A DNA stretch of 64,000 nt from Rhizobium sp. N324 (GCF_001664485.1 NZ_CP013630.1:65001-129000); one strand, 5' to 3'; shown: positions 36,344 through 46,501, counted from the first letter of the stretch. Made by a program: numbers and translations. Notes: generated from the letters alone by a model not told the origin.

Positions 36344-37223
36344 GATGACCGCTTCCGTCACCGCGGCCCGGCCGCCATCGGATATCACCAAACGCAGCCT
36401 GCCGGCGTCGCTCATCATCCACGCCCTGCTGATCGCCGCATCGCTTCTGATGGTCTATCCGCTGTTGTGGATGGTTTCGGCATCGGTCAGGCCGGAAACC
36501 GAGATCTTCTCGTCGACCTCGCTTATCCCTTCGTCGATCGATTTCTCCTCCTATGCGCGCGGCTGGGTCGGCCTCGATGTCAGCTTCGGCCGGTTCTTCT
36601 GGAATTCGCTCGTCATTTCGCTGCTGGTGGTGACGGGCAATGTCATCGCCTGTTCGTTGACGGCCTTCGCCTTTGCCCGGCTGCGTTTTGCCGGCCGCAA
36701 TTTCTGGTTCGCGATCATGCTCGGCACGCTGATGATCCCCTATCATGTGACGCTGATCCCGCAATATGTGCTCTTCCTCAACCTTGGCTGGGTCAACACC
36801 ATCCTGCCGCTCGTCGTGCCGAAGTTCCTGGCAAGCGACGCCTTTTTCATCTTCCTGATGGTGCAGTTTTTCCGCGGCATCCCGCGCGAACTCGACGAAG
36901 CCGCCATGATGGACGGCTGCAGCGCCTGGCGCATCTACTGGAAGATCATGCTGCCGCTGTCGCTACCGGTCTTGGCAACGGCTGCCATCTTCTCCTTCAT
37001 CTGGACCTGGGACGATTTCTTCGGGCCGCTGATCTACCTGAACGACATGAACACCTATACGATCCAGCTCGGCCTGCGCACCTTCGTAGATTCCACCAGC
37101 GCATCGGATTGGGGCGGCTTGTTCGCCATGTCGACTTTGACGCTCGTGCCGGTGTTCTTCTTCTTCCTGTTCTTCCAGCGCCTGCTGATCGAGGGCATCG
37201 CCACGACGGGCATGAAGCGTTGA
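36336..37223 (+). CDS. Sugar ABC transporter permease (MalG-type)
   Basis: A 295-aa protein with six membrane helices, the first ASLIIHALLIAASLLMVYPLLWMVSA. The EAA loop is DEAAMMDGCSAWRIYWKIMLPLSLP near 190. It pairs with the upstream permease, which it overlaps by eight bases, and its stop TGA overlaps the next start. Confidence 0.95.
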   Translation: MTEMTASVTAARPPSDITKRSLPASLIIHALLIAASLLMVYPLLWMVSASVRPETEIFSSTSLIPSSIDFSSYARGWVGLDVSFGRFFWNSLVISLLVVTGNVIACSLTAFAFARLRFAGRNFWFAIMLGTLMIPYHVTLIPQYVLFLNLGWVNTILPLVVPKFLASDAFFIFLMVQFFRGIPRELDEAAMMDGCSAWRIYWKIMLPLSLPVLATAAIFSFIWTWDDFFGPLIYLNDMNTYTIQLGLRTFVDSTSASDWGGLFAMSTLTLVPVFFFFLFFQRLLIEGIATTGMKR

Positions 37224-38320
37224 TGGCGGTCACGGGAAACAGCGACATGAGCATCAGAACGGTCGCGATCGTCGGCTGCGGCATCGGCCGCTCGCACATT
37301 GTCGAGGGTTATCTGCCGCATGCCGACAAATTCAAGGTCGTGGCGATCTGTGACCTGAACGCAGAGCGGCTGGCGGCAGTCGGTGATGAGTTCGGCATCG
37401 AACGGCGCACCACCTCCTTTGCCGAGCTGCTCGCTGACGACACGATCGACATCATTGACATCTGCACCCCGCCCGGGGTGCACCTGGAGCAGGTCGTGGC
37501 TGCCCTTGCCGCTGGCAAACATGTCGTTTGCGAAAAGCCGCTGACCGGCTCGCTCGCGGCCGTCGATACGATCATGGCAGCGGAGAAAGCCGCCAAAGGC
37601 GTGCTGATGCCGATCTTCCAGTATCGCTACGGCGACGGCATCCAGAAGGCCAAGCGGATCATCGACGCCGGTATTGCCGGCAAAGCCTATACGGCCTCGG
37701 TCGAAACCTTCTGGCTGCGCAAACCCGAATATTATGCCGTGCCCTGGCGCGGCAAATGGGCGACCGAACTCGGCGGCGTGCTCGTCACCCATGCGCTGCA
37801 TCTGCACGACATGATGATGCACCTGATGGGCCCGGCGGCCAGGGTCTTCGGCCGGGTCGCCACCCGCGTCAACGATATCGAGGTCGAGGATTGCGCCTCC
37901 GCCAGCCTGCTGATGGAAAGCGGCGCCTTCGTCTCACTGTCCTGCACGCTGGGTTCGCAGGAACAGTTGAGCCGGCTGAGGCTGCATTTCGAGAATGTGA
38001 CCTTCGAAAGCAGCCATGAGCCCTATACGCCGGGCAAGGACCCCTGGAAGATCATCGCCGCCAATGACGATGTCCAGCAACGGATCGACCGGGTGGTCAG
38101 CGATTGGCAGCCGGTCGCCCCCCGGTTTACCACCCAGATGGGCCAGTTCCACGCCTTCCTCAGCGGCCAGGGGCCGCTGCCGGTGACGACGGCGGATGCG
38201 CGCCGGGCGCTGGAACTCGTCACCGCCATCTACCAGTCTTCCGACAGCGGCGCCGAAGTGCCGCTGCCGGTCGGCCCCGACAGTCCGAAATACGCCGATT
38301 GGCGCGCAAGAACGAAGTAA
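37223..38320 (+). CDS. Gfo/Idh/MocA family oxidoreductase (3)
   Basis: A 365-aa protein with a Rossmann segment (TVAIVGCGIGRSHIVEGYL), the EKP motif in HVVCEKPLTGS near residue 107, and the C-domain (MPIFQYRYGDGIQKAKRI, GVLVTHALHLHDMMMHLMG). It probably oxidises the sugar brought in by the surrounding transporter. ATG 37223 overlaps the previous stop; MSIRTV at 37247 is a possible alternative start. A dehydrogenase inside a CUT1 operon is frequent in rhizobia. Confidence 0.9.
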   Translation: MAVTGNSDMSIRTVAIVGCGIGRSHIVEGYLPHADKFKVVAICDLNAERLAAVGDEFGIERRTTSFAELLADDTIDIIDICTPPGVHLEQVVAALAAGKHVVCEKPLTGSLAAVDTIMAAEKAAKGVLMPIFQYRYGDGIQKAKRIIDAGIAGKAYTASVETFWLRKPEYYAVPWRGKWATELGGVLVTHALHLHDMMMHLMGPAARVFGRVATRVNDIEVEDCASASLLMESGAFVSLSCTLGSQEQLSRLRLHFENVTFESSHEPYTPGKDPWKIIAANDDVQQRIDRVVSDWQPVAPRFTTQMGQFHAFLSGQGPLPVTTADARRALELVTAIYQSSDSGAEVPLPVGPDSPKYADWRARTK

Positions 38321-38351
38321 CCGATAAATAAACGAGAGGGGTTTTGAGAAG

Positions 38352-39428
<1,077 letters not shown>

Positions 39429-39492
39429 CCGCCTGCTTGACAGCCGATCCTGCTCTGCCCCATCATTTCGAGAAGGTGATGGGGGATGATGC

Positions 39493-40368
39493 ATGACGCC
39501 TGAAGATAGGATTCATGCGCTCGGCATTTGGCAGGGCCCGATCGAAATCTCGCCGATCTCAGGCGGCATCACCAACCGGAACTATCTGGTCAGCGATGCC
39601 GTCGCGCGTTGCGTGGTGAGGCTCGGCACCGATATTCCCATCCATCACATCAGCCGCCAGAACGAACTTGCCGCAAGCCGCGCGGCCCATGCCGCCGGCC
39701 TGTCGCCTGCCGTCATCCACCATTCGCCCGGCGTGCTGGTGCTCGATTATATCGAAGCGCGGGCGCTGTCGCCGGAGGACGTCGGGACGCCTGATATGCT
39801 CGCCCGGATCGTTCCGCTCATCCGCGCCTGCCATCACGACATTGCCCGGCATTTCCGCGGCCAGGCGATGATCTTCTGGGTCTTCCACGTCATCCGCGAT
39901 TACGCCGCCAGCCTGAAGGAGTCGGGCAGCCCCTATCTGCCATTGCTGCCGGCCCTGATCGGCAGGGCCGAGACGCTGGAACAAGCGGCAGGGCCGTTCG
40001 AGATTGCCTTCGGCCACAACGATCTGCTGGCCGCCAATTTTCTCGACGACGGCAAGCGGCTCTGGCTGATCGACTGGGATTATGCCGGCTTCAACACGCC
40101 GCTGTTCGATCTCGGCGGATTGGCCTCCAACAACGAGTTCTCGGAAGCCGGCGAGCAGATGATGCTGGAGACCTATTTCGACCGGCCGCTGACATCGGAT
40201 CTCGGCCGGCGCTATCGCGCGATGAAATGCGCGTCGCTGCTGCGTGAGACGCTGTGGAGCATGATTTCGGAAATCCATTCCACCATCCAATTCGACTATG
40301 CCGCCTATACCGCCGAAAATCTCGGGCGCTTCGAACGCGCCTATCAAGCCTTTGAACAGGAACGATAA
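39493..40368 (+). CDS. Choline/ethanolamine-kinase-like phosphotransferase (APH fold)
   Basis: A 291-aa protein. The N-lobe has PISGGITNRNYLVS with a Gly-rich turn. The catalytic loop is FEIAFGHNDLLAANFL (His-Asn-Asp pattern H-N-D-L-x-x-x-N), followed by LWLIDWDYAGFNTPLFDLGGLASN in place of the DxD metal site. These place it among choline-kinase/aminoglycoside-phosphotransferase proteins. The substrate is not established. It ends directly before the dehydrogenase gene at 40369 (TAAATG), so the two are co-expressed and may act on the same amine. Confidence 0.82.
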   Translation: MTPEDRIHALGIWQGPIEISPISGGITNRNYLVSDAVARCVVRLGTDIPIHHISRQNELAASRAAHAAGLSPAVIHHSPGVLVLDYIEARALSPEDVGTPDMLARIVPLIRACHHDIARHFRGQAMIFWVFHVIRDYAASLKESGSPYLPLLPALIGRAETLEQAAGPFEIAFGHNDLLAANFLDDGKRLWLIDWDYAGFNTPLFDLGGLASNNEFSEAGEQMMLETYFDRPLTSDLGRRYRAMKCASLLRETLWSMISEIHSTIQFDYAAYTAENLGRFERAYQAFEQER

Positions 40369-42819
40369 ATGACGAAACAGTTACCGAAGACGGCAAAAGC
40401 CGTGGTCATCGGCGGCGGCATCATCGGCTGCTCGACAGCCTATCATCTCGGCAAGCTCGGCTGGACCGATACTGTTCTCCTGGAGCGCAAGAAGCTGACG
40501 TCGGGCACCACCTTCCATGCCGCCGGCCTCGTCGGCCAGCTGCGCAGCAGCGCCAACATCACCCAGCTGCTCGGTTATTCCGTCGATCTCTACAAGCGGC
40601 TGGAAGAGGAAACCGGCCTCGGCACCGGCTGGAAGATGAATGGCGGCCTGCGGCTTGCCTGCAACGAGGAGCGCTGGACCGAAGTCAAGCGTCAGGCAAC
40701 CACGGCCCAGTCCTTCGGCCTCGAAATGCGATTGCTGACGCCGCAGGAGGCCTTCGATCTCTGGCCGTTGATGACGATAGACGATCTCGTCGGCGCTGCC
40801 TTCCTTCCCACAGACGGCCAGGCCAACCCGTCCGACATCACCCAGGCGCTGGCAAAAGGCGCCCGCATGGCGGGCGTTTCGATCTTCGAGGATACCGAAG
40901 TCCTCGATCTCGAGATCGACAAGGGCAGGATCCGCGCCGTCATTACCGCTGAGGGCCGTATCGAATGCGAGCGCGTCGTCGTCTGCGCCGGCCAATGGAC
41001 GCGCGCCTTCGCTGCCCGCTTCGGCGTCAACGTACCGCTGGTCTCGGTCGAGCATCAATATATCATCACCGAATCTTTCGGTGTGCCCTCCAACCTGCCG
41101 ACCCTGCGCGATCCCGATCGCCTGACCTATTACAAGGAGGAGGTCGGCGGCATCGTCATGGGCGGCTATGAGCCGAACCCGATCGCCTGGGCGGAGAAAG
41201 GCATCCCCGAAGGTTTCCACTACACGCTGCTGGACAGCAATTTCGACCATTTCGAGCAGAACATGGAGCAGGCGCTCGGCCGCGTTCCGGCGCTGGAGAA
41301 TGTCGGCGTCAAGCAGCTGCTGAACGGCCCGGAAAGTTTTACGCCGGACGGCAATTTCATTCTCGGCGAGGCGCCGGAGCTGAAGAACTTCTTCGTCGGC
41401 GCCGGTTTCAACGCCTTCGGCATCGCCTCGGCCGGCGGCGCCGGTATGGCGCTCGCCGAATGGGTGACGAAGGGCGAGCCGCCCTATGATCTCTGGCCGG
41501 TCGATATCCGCCGCTTCGGCCGCCCGCACTTCGATACCGACTGGGTGCGCACCCGCGCGCTCGAAGCCTATGGCAAACACTACACCATGGCCTGGCCGTT
41601 CGAGGAGCATGCAAGCGGCCGCCCCTGCCGCAAGTCGCCGCTCTATGACCGGCTGAAGGCGCAGGGCGCCTGCTTCGGCGAAAAGCTTGGCTGGGAGCGG
41701 CCGAACTGGTTTGCCGATCTCTTCGCCAATGAGGAACCGAAGGACGTCTACAGCTATGGCAGGCAGAACTGGTTCGAGGCCGTCGGCCGCGAGCACAAGG
41801 CCGTGCGCGAGGCGGCCGTCATCTTCGACCAGACCTCCTTCGCCAAATTTGTGCTGAAGGGCAGGGATGCCGAGGCGGCCCTCTCCTGGATCGCCGCCAA
41901 CGATGTCGCAAGACCCGTGGGATCGCTCATCTACACGCAGATGCTGAACGACAAGGGCGGCATCGAATGCGACCTGACCGTCGCCCGCGTCGCGGAGAAC
42001 GAATATTACATCGTCACCGGCACCGGTTTCGCCACCCACGATTTCGATTGGATCGCCCGCAATATTCCGGAGGAGATGCACGCCGAACTGGTCGATGTCA
42101 CCTCAGCCTACTCAGTGTTGTCGCTGATGGGACCGAATGCACGCGCCGTGCTGGAAAAGGTGACGGGAAGCGACGTCTCGAATACGGCCTTCCCCTTCGG
42201 CCAGGTCAGAACCATCGGCATTTCGGGCTGCCCGGTGCGGGCCTTGCGCATCACCTATGTCGGCGAACTCGGCTATGAACTGCATGTCCCCATCGAATAT
42301 GCGACCACGGTCTATGCCGTATTGATGACTGCTGGCGGCGAGTTCGGCCTCGTCAATGCCGGCTACCGCGCCATCGAAAGCTGCCGCCTGGAAAAAGGCT
42401 ATCGCGCCTGGGGCTCCGATATCGGCCCCGACCACACGCCTGTTGAGGCCGGCCTCGGCTGGGCGGTGAAGATCAGGAAGAACGTTCCCTTCCGCGGCCG
42501 CGAGGCGATCGAACGGCAGCTTGCGGACGGCGTCAAGAAGCGCCTCGCCTGCTTCGTGCCAGACGATCCTGAGGTGGTGCTGCTCGGCCGCGAAACCATC
42601 TATCGCGACGGCAAGCGCGTCGGCTGGCTGTCGAGCGGCGGCTTCGGCTACACGCTCGGCAAACCGATCGGCTACGGCTATGTCCGCAATGCCGATGGCG
42701 TGACGGAGGATTTCGTCCTCTCCGGCACCTATGAACTCGATGTCGCCAGGGAGCGCATCCCCTGCAAGGTGTCGCTGGCGCCGCTCTACGATCCGGATAT
42801 GGTGCGGGTGAAGACGTGA
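40369..42819 (+). CDS. FAD-dependent dimethylglycine/sarcosine-dehydrogenase-like protein with GcvT domains
   Basis: An 816-aa protein. FAD binding is at the N-terminus (AVVIGGGIIGCSTAYHLGKLGW, then LLERKKLTSGTTFHAAGLVGQLRSS). A DAO oxidoreductase domain extends to about 380, a linker to about 440, and GCV_T and GCV_T_C domains follow from about 450 (GVTEDFVLSGTYELDVARERIPCKVSLAPLYDPDM near the end). This is the architecture of dimethylglycine or sarcosine dehydrogenases, which oxidise N-methyl groups and pass one-carbon units to tetrahydrofolate. It is coupled to the kinase-like gene. The exact substrate is inferred only from the fold. Confidence 0.88.
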   Translation: MTKQLPKTAKAVVIGGGIIGCSTAYHLGKLGWTDTVLLERKKLTSGTTFHAAGLVGQLRSSANITQLLGYSVDLYKRLEEETGLGTGWKMNGGLRLACNEERWTEVKRQATTAQSFGLEMRLLTPQEAFDLWPLMTIDDLVGAAFLPTDGQANPSDITQALAKGARMAGVSIFEDTEVLDLEIDKGRIRAVITAEGRIECERVVVCAGQWTRAFAARFGVNVPLVSVEHQYIITESFGVPSNLPTLRDPDRLTYYKEEVGGIVMGGYEPNPIAWAEKGIPEGFHYTLLDSNFDHFEQNMEQALGRVPALENVGVKQLLNGPESFTPDGNFILGEAPELKNFFVGAGFNAFGIASAGGAGMALAEWVTKGEPPYDLWPVDIRRFGRPHFDTDWVRTRALEAYGKHYTMAWPFEEHASGRPCRKSPLYDRLKAQGACFGEKLGWERPNWFADLFANEEPKDVYSYGRQNWFEAVGREHKAVREAAVIFDQTSFAKFVLKGRDAEAALSWIAANDVARPVGSLIYTQMLNDKGGIECDLTVARVAENEYYIVTGTGFATHDFDWIARNIPEEMHAELVDVTSAYSVLSLMGPNARAVLEKVTGSDVSNTAFPFGQVRTIGISGCPVRALRITYVGELGYELHVPIEYATTVYAVLMTAGGEFGLVNAGYRAIESCRLEKGYRAWGSDIGPDHTPVEAGLGWAVKIRKNVPFRGREAIERQLADGVKKRLACFVPDDPEVVLLGRETIYRDGKRVGWLSSGGFGYTLGKPIGYGYVRNADGVTEDFVLSGTYELDVARERIPCKVSLAPLYDPDMVRVKT

Positions 42820-42878
42820 GGGGGCGGCGTAGATTTGCGCCTCTGCGTCAAAGCGGGACGGTCGCGACTTGGCTCCGT

Positions 42879-43032
42879 CTTCTCCCCAGCGGGGAGGAGG
42901 TGGCCCGAAGGGTCGGATGAGGGGGCCACACGGCACGCCATCCATTGCCCTTCGCTTGCGCTCAGCGCATTCGCGACCTTGCCGCTCACCCCCTCATCTG
43001 CCTGCCGGCATCTTCTCCCCGCTGGGGAGAAG
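42879..43032. repeat. Rhizobial intergenic mosaic palindrome, ~154 bp
   Basis: Outer arms of about 45 bp are imperfect inverted repeats. The left arm starts CTTCTCCCCAGCGGGGAG, the right arm ends CTCCCCGCTGGGGAGAAG, and both have a GATGAGGGGG stretch inside. It fills the gap after the dehydrogenase gene. It resembles the Rhizobium-specific mosaic elements (RIME class) described for intergenic regions. No ORF is present. Confidence 0.75.
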
Positions 43033-43106
43033 GGACGTGTAGCACGCGCCTTGCCAGCTCTCGCTAAGTTAGAGCAAGGCGTGCCGGAGGAAGAGATAGA
43101 GGCTGC

Positions 43107-43162
43107 GTTAGAGCATGATGCCGAAAAGTGTGAGCGGTTTTCGGACGACATCATGCTCTAAC
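43107..43162. repeat. Second intergenic palindrome (GTTAGAGCATGATG...)
   Basis: A 56-bp element whose ends are the 14-bp inverted repeat GTTAGAGCATGATG / CATCATGCTCTAAC. A 24-bp stretch of it (43109-43132) recurs inverted at 59411-59434 in this window, which shows it is dispersed. Confidence 0.75.
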
Positions 43163-43171
43163 CGTTTAATT

Positions 43172-43223
43172 TAGAACAGGATTCAGATTTTAGGCCGACC
43201 CGGCCTAAAATCATCCTGTTCTA
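43172..43223. repeat. Third intergenic palindrome (TAGAACAGGAT...)
   Basis: An inverted repeat of TAGAACAGGAT with ATCCTGTTCTA encloses a nested ATTTTAGGCCG / CGGCCTAAAAT stem. It directly adjoins the previous element and precedes the uxuB stop region. It may also terminate converging transcripts. Confidence 0.7.
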
Positions 43224-43238
43224 GAGAATCTTCAACTC

Positions 43239-44696
43239 TCAAAACAACGGCAGCCGATCGTCCTGGATCAGGATTTCCAGCTTGTCCGACACATCCTGCG
43301 CCCACGCCCGATGTTCCGTCAAAGCCTTCGGGAAAAGTCCGGGCAGGGTGAAAAGCGCCGCCGAAATCGCAGGCCCCGTGCGCGGGACATCGGCGATCAG
43401 TGCAGCGATTTCCGCGGCTCGGGGGTCGCGCAGCTCGAAGCGCTCGCCATTGCCGTGTTCGCCGAGCGCATAGCGCATCCATGCCGCCACGGCGATTGCA
43501 TAGGTCTCCGCCCTGTCGCCATGCGCCAACGCCTCGCAGGCCGGTTCCAGCAGCCGCTGCGGCAGCTTTTGCGTGCCGTCCATGGCGATCTGGTAGGTGC
43601 GATGGGCAATCGCCTTATTTGCAAAGCGGGCTATCAATTCGTTGGCGTAATCGTCGAGATCGATGCCGGGGACCGGATCGAGCGTTCTCGCCGCCGCATG
43701 CATGTGGCGATAGGCCAGCGCTGCCAGGGCGGCATCGTCCATCACGTCGCGGATGAATTCATAGCCGCCGATATAACCGAGATAGGCGAGCAGCGAATGC
43801 GCCCCGTTCAGCATCCGGAGCTTCATCTTCTCATAGGCCGAGACGTCTTCGACCATCAGCGCGCCGCGCACCTTTTCCCAGGCCGGGCGGCCATTGGCGA
43901 AATGGTCCTCGATGACCCACTGCGTAAAGGGCTCCGTCTCGATCGCCGCCATATCCGCGCGGCCCGTCAGCCGCTCGGCATCGGCATAGGTCGCCTCGGT
44001 GCTGGCCGGCGTGATGCGGTCGACCATCGTCGACGGGAAGGGCACATTCGCTTCGATCCAGCGATGCAGATCGGCATCGATGCGGGAGGTGAATTCGAGC
44101 ACCAGGCGCTTCAGAACAGCGCCGTTGCTCGGCAGGTTGTCGCAGCTGAGCGGCGTAAAGGGCGCAATACCTTTCTGCCGGCGGCGTGCAAGGCCTTCGA
44201 CGAGATAGCCGATGACGCCGCGCGGCGCATGCCGGTTGGCGAGGTCCACGACGATATCGGGATGTTTGAGATCGAGGCCGCCCGTTGCCGGATCGAAACC
44301 ATAGGCTTTTTCCGTCACCGTCATGCTGACGATGCGGATCGCGGGATCTTCGAGCCGCGCCAGCAGTCCGGCCGGATCGCGCGGCGCCACATGCGCCTTC
44401 AGGATCGAGCCGATCACCTCGGCGGTCGTACCCGAGGTGTCGCGGATCAGCGTCGTATAAAGCCCGTTCTGGGCACTCAGATTGTCGGCGACATCGGGTG
44501 TGCGCAGGCTTGCCACCTCGATGCCCCAGTCGCCGCCTGCGGCCGCCAGCGCGCCATCGGTGAACGGCGCGAAATGCGCGCGGAAGAAGGCGCCGGGGCC
44601 TAGGTGCAGGATGCCGCTTTTCAGCCGGCTGCGGTCATAGGCGGGAAGCTTCGCCGTCGGGGCGAGGCCGGAAAGGGTCTGCAGTCGTTCGGTCAC
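43239..44696 (-). CDS. uxuB: Mannitol-dehydrogenase-family fructuronate reductase
   Basis: A 485-aa protein of the long-chain mannitol/fructuronate dehydrogenase family: GILHLGPGAFFRAHFAPFTDGAL near residue 25, SMTVTEKAY, LSCDNLPSNG, STMVDRITP, MKLRMLNGAHSLLAYLGYIGG (catalytic Lys region near 305). UxuB reduces D-fructuronate to D-mannonate. The substrate is assigned mainly from coupling to uxaC: the GTG start at 44696 overlaps its stop (GTGA). D-mannonate or mannitol oxidoreductases of the same family are the alternatives. Confidence 0.85.
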   Translation of the reverse strand: MTERLQTLSGLAPTAKLPAYDRSRLKSGILHLGPGAFFRAHFAPFTDGALAAAGGDWGIEVASLRTPDVADNLSAQNGLYTTLIRDTSGTTAEVIGSILKAHVAPRDPAGLLARLEDPAIRIVSMTVTEKAYGFDPATGGLDLKHPDIVVDLANRHAPRGVIGYLVEGLARRRQKGIAPFTPLSCDNLPSNGAVLKRLVLEFTSRIDADLHRWIEANVPFPSTMVDRITPASTEATYADAERLTGRADMAAIETEPFTQWVIEDHFANGRPAWEKVRGALMVEDVSAYEKMKLRMLNGAHSLLAYLGYIGGYEFIRDVMDDAALAALAYRHMHAAARTLDPVPGIDLDDYANELIARFANKAIAHRTYQIAMDGTQKLPQRLLEPACEALAHGDRAETYAIAVAAWMRYALGEHGNGERFELRDPRAAEIAALIADVPRTGPAISAALFTLPGLFPKALTEHRAWAQDVSDKLEILIQDDRLPLF

Positions 44697-46108
44697 AGCT
44701 TGTAGGCCTTCTTCGCATTGCCATAGGAAAGTTCGCCCGCCACGATCGCGGCGTCGCTCTTGGAAATCCGGTGCTCGGCGGCAAGCCCGGCGAGGAAGCG
44801 GCAAACTTCGCGGCGCCAAACATCATGCCGCGCCGGGATCGAAAGCAGCGCCCGCGTATCGTCGTTGAAACCGGCCATATTGGCAAAGCCTGCCGTTTCC
44901 ACCACCTGGTCGAGATAGCGGCGAATGCCGAGCGGGCTGTCGTGGAACCACCAGGGCGGGCCGATCATCAGGCAGGGCCAATGGCCGACCATCGGCGCCA
45001 TCTCGCGCGCATAGGTCGTCTCGTCGAGCGTGAAGAGCAGCACCCGCAGCCCCGGCGCATGGCCGTATTTGGAAAGCAGCGCATTGAGGCCGCCGACCCA
45101 GTCGGTGCAGGTCGGAATATCGGCGCCCATATTGGGCCCGCGCGTCGCAAACAACCCACTGTCGGTGTTGCGCCGCGAGCCTGCATGGATCTGCATCACC
45201 ATGCCGTCCTCGGCCGAAAGCCCGGCCATCTCGGTCATCATCTGGCCGCGGAAAAGCTCGGCATCTTGAGCAGAAAGCGGTCCCTTCAGCGCCTTGTCGA
45301 GCAGCGCCTGCCTTTCGGCAAGCGGCAGATCGGCGGTGAAGGCTGTGGGCACGCCGTGGTCGGTCGCGGTGGCGCCGAACTGGCGGAAATAGGCGCGCCG
45401 GCGCCGATGCGCCTCGATCAGCCCCTCCCAGCGCGTCACGTCAGCGCCGGTGATCTCACCGAACTTCACGAGATTGTCGCGGAAGCCGACCGCATCCGGA
45501 TCGGTGACGCTGTCCGGCCGGTAGGTGGTGCGCACTCTGCCGATCCAGCCGTCGGCCGCCATCTTCTGATGATGTGTCAGCGGGTCGAGCGCGCCCTCGG
45601 TCGTCGCAATCGTTTCGATGCCGAATCGCTGATGCAGCGCCCGCGGACGGAATTCGGGAAGGGCGAGCTGAGCATTGATATGGTCGTAGAGCGCATCGGC
45701 ATTGTCCGATGTCAGCGGCTCGGGGCAGCCGAGCACGGCCGACATGGCGTGGTCGACCCAGAGGCTCGACGGTGTTCCGCGGAAGAGATGATAATGCCTG
45801 CCAAAAGTCCGCCAGATCGTCCGCCCCGCTGCCACCGGCTTGCCGTCGAGCCGCGGCACGCCGAGCGCGTCCAGGGGAACGCCGACGCTGTGCAGCATCC
45901 GGAAGAGATAGTGATCGGGAATGACCAGCAGCGAGGCCGCATCTTCGAAGGGCTTGTCGTCGGCGAACCAGGACGGTTCGGTATGCCCATGTGGGCTGAC
46001 GATCGGAAGATGGCGCACCGTCTCATAGAGGTCGCGCGCGATCGTTCGTGTTGCCGGGTCGGCCGGAAAGAGCCGGTCCGGATGAAGAAAGCCGTTTCCT
46101 ACATCCAT
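44693..46108 (-). CDS. uxaC: Glucuronate isomerase
   Basis: A 471-aa protein of the amidohydrolase-like UxaC family: LPIVSPHGHTEPSWFADDKPF near residue 35, LWVDHAMSAVLG, IETIATTEGALDPLTHH, MQIHAGSRRNTD, FTLDETTYAREMAPMVGHWP, GPPWWFHDSPLGIRRYLDQVVETAGFANMAGFNDDTRA. It converts D-glucuronate to D-fructuronate (or galacturonate to tagaturonate). ATG 46108 has GGGAGGAAT upstream. A TetR-like box lies 62 bp upstream. Together with uxuB it makes D-mannonate from glucuronate; uxuA is not in the window. Confidence 0.95.
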   Translation of the reverse strand: MDVGNGFLHPDRLFPADPATRTIARDLYETVRHLPIVSPHGHTEPSWFADDKPFEDAASLLVIPDHYLFRMLHSVGVPLDALGVPRLDGKPVAAGRTIWRTFGRHYHLFRGTPSSLWVDHAMSAVLGCPEPLTSDNADALYDHINAQLALPEFRPRALHQRFGIETIATTEGALDPLTHHQKMAADGWIGRVRTTYRPDSVTDPDAVGFRDNLVKFGEITGADVTRWEGLIEAHRRRRAYFRQFGATATDHGVPTAFTADLPLAERQALLDKALKGPLSAQDAELFRGQMMTEMAGLSAEDGMVMQIHAGSRRNTDSGLFATRGPNMGADIPTCTDWVGGLNALLSKYGHAPGLRVLLFTLDETTYAREMAPMVGHWPCLMIGPPWWFHDSPLGIRRYLDQVVETAGFANMAGFNDDTRALLSIPARHDVWRREVCRFLAGLAAEHRISKSDAAIVAGELSYGNAKKAYKL

Positions 46109-46170
46109 CAGTATTCCTCCCTGATGGATAAGGGCCTACCCCACAACATCAGGCGCGGCAAGGTCTTTTA

Positions 46171-46186
46171 GTAACCAGATGGTTCG
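46171..46186. promoter_or_regulatory. TetR-type operator box 3 (GTAACCAGATGGTTCG)
   Basis: The left half (GTAACC) is identical to box 2 and the right half (GGTTCG) keeps GGTT of the palindrome; spacing is the same 16 bp. It is 62 bp upstream of the uxaC start, matching boxes 1 and 2 (61 and 59 bp). Unlike them it has no TTGACA at the 24-nt position, so it is a weaker call. Confidence 0.5.
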
Positions 46187-46289
46187 GTTTTTGCGCACCT
46201 CTGCGCCGGCCTTCGAAAGCATTGACGAAACGGTCTATTTCCGCTTTGGGAGAAGCATCTGTACTGCCGGTTTCGGCAAAGGAGGATCG

Positions 46290-46499
46290 ATGTCCGACGA
46301 GACGAACCGCATCACCCGGCTCGAGGAAATGCTGGCCCATCAGGCAAAGACAATCGAGGAACTGTCCGATCAGCTGACCGAACAATGGAAGATCGTCGAG
46401 CAGATGCGCACCAAGCTCGACCGACTGACCGAACGTTTCCTGTCGCTTGAGGAACAGTCGCTGGAGGCCCCTGGTATCACCCGCCCGCCGCATTATTGA
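46290..46499 (+). CDS. slyX: SlyX family protein
   Basis: A 69-aa coiled-coil protein (RITRLEEMLAHQAKTIEELSDQLTEQWKIVEQM...) ending in ITRPPHY, the characteristic SlyX C-terminal PPHY motif. Its cellular role is not well established. ATG 46290 follows GGAGGATCG; the longer frame upstream lacks a binding site. Confidence 0.9.
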   Translation: MSDETNRITRLEEMLAHQAKTIEELSDQLTEQWKIVEQMRTKLDRLTERFLSLEEQSLEAPGITRPPHY

Positions 46500-46501
46500 C
46501 G

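Noticed and set aside
36467..37222. Plus-strand extension of dehydrogenase 3
   Set aside because: It overlaps the second permease gene in another frame and lacks family sequence; the Rossmann motif starts after 37223.
42820..43238. CRISPR-like array in the repeat-rich gap
   Set aside because: The repeats are inverted mosaic palindromes without regular spacing or unique spacers, and no cas genes occur.
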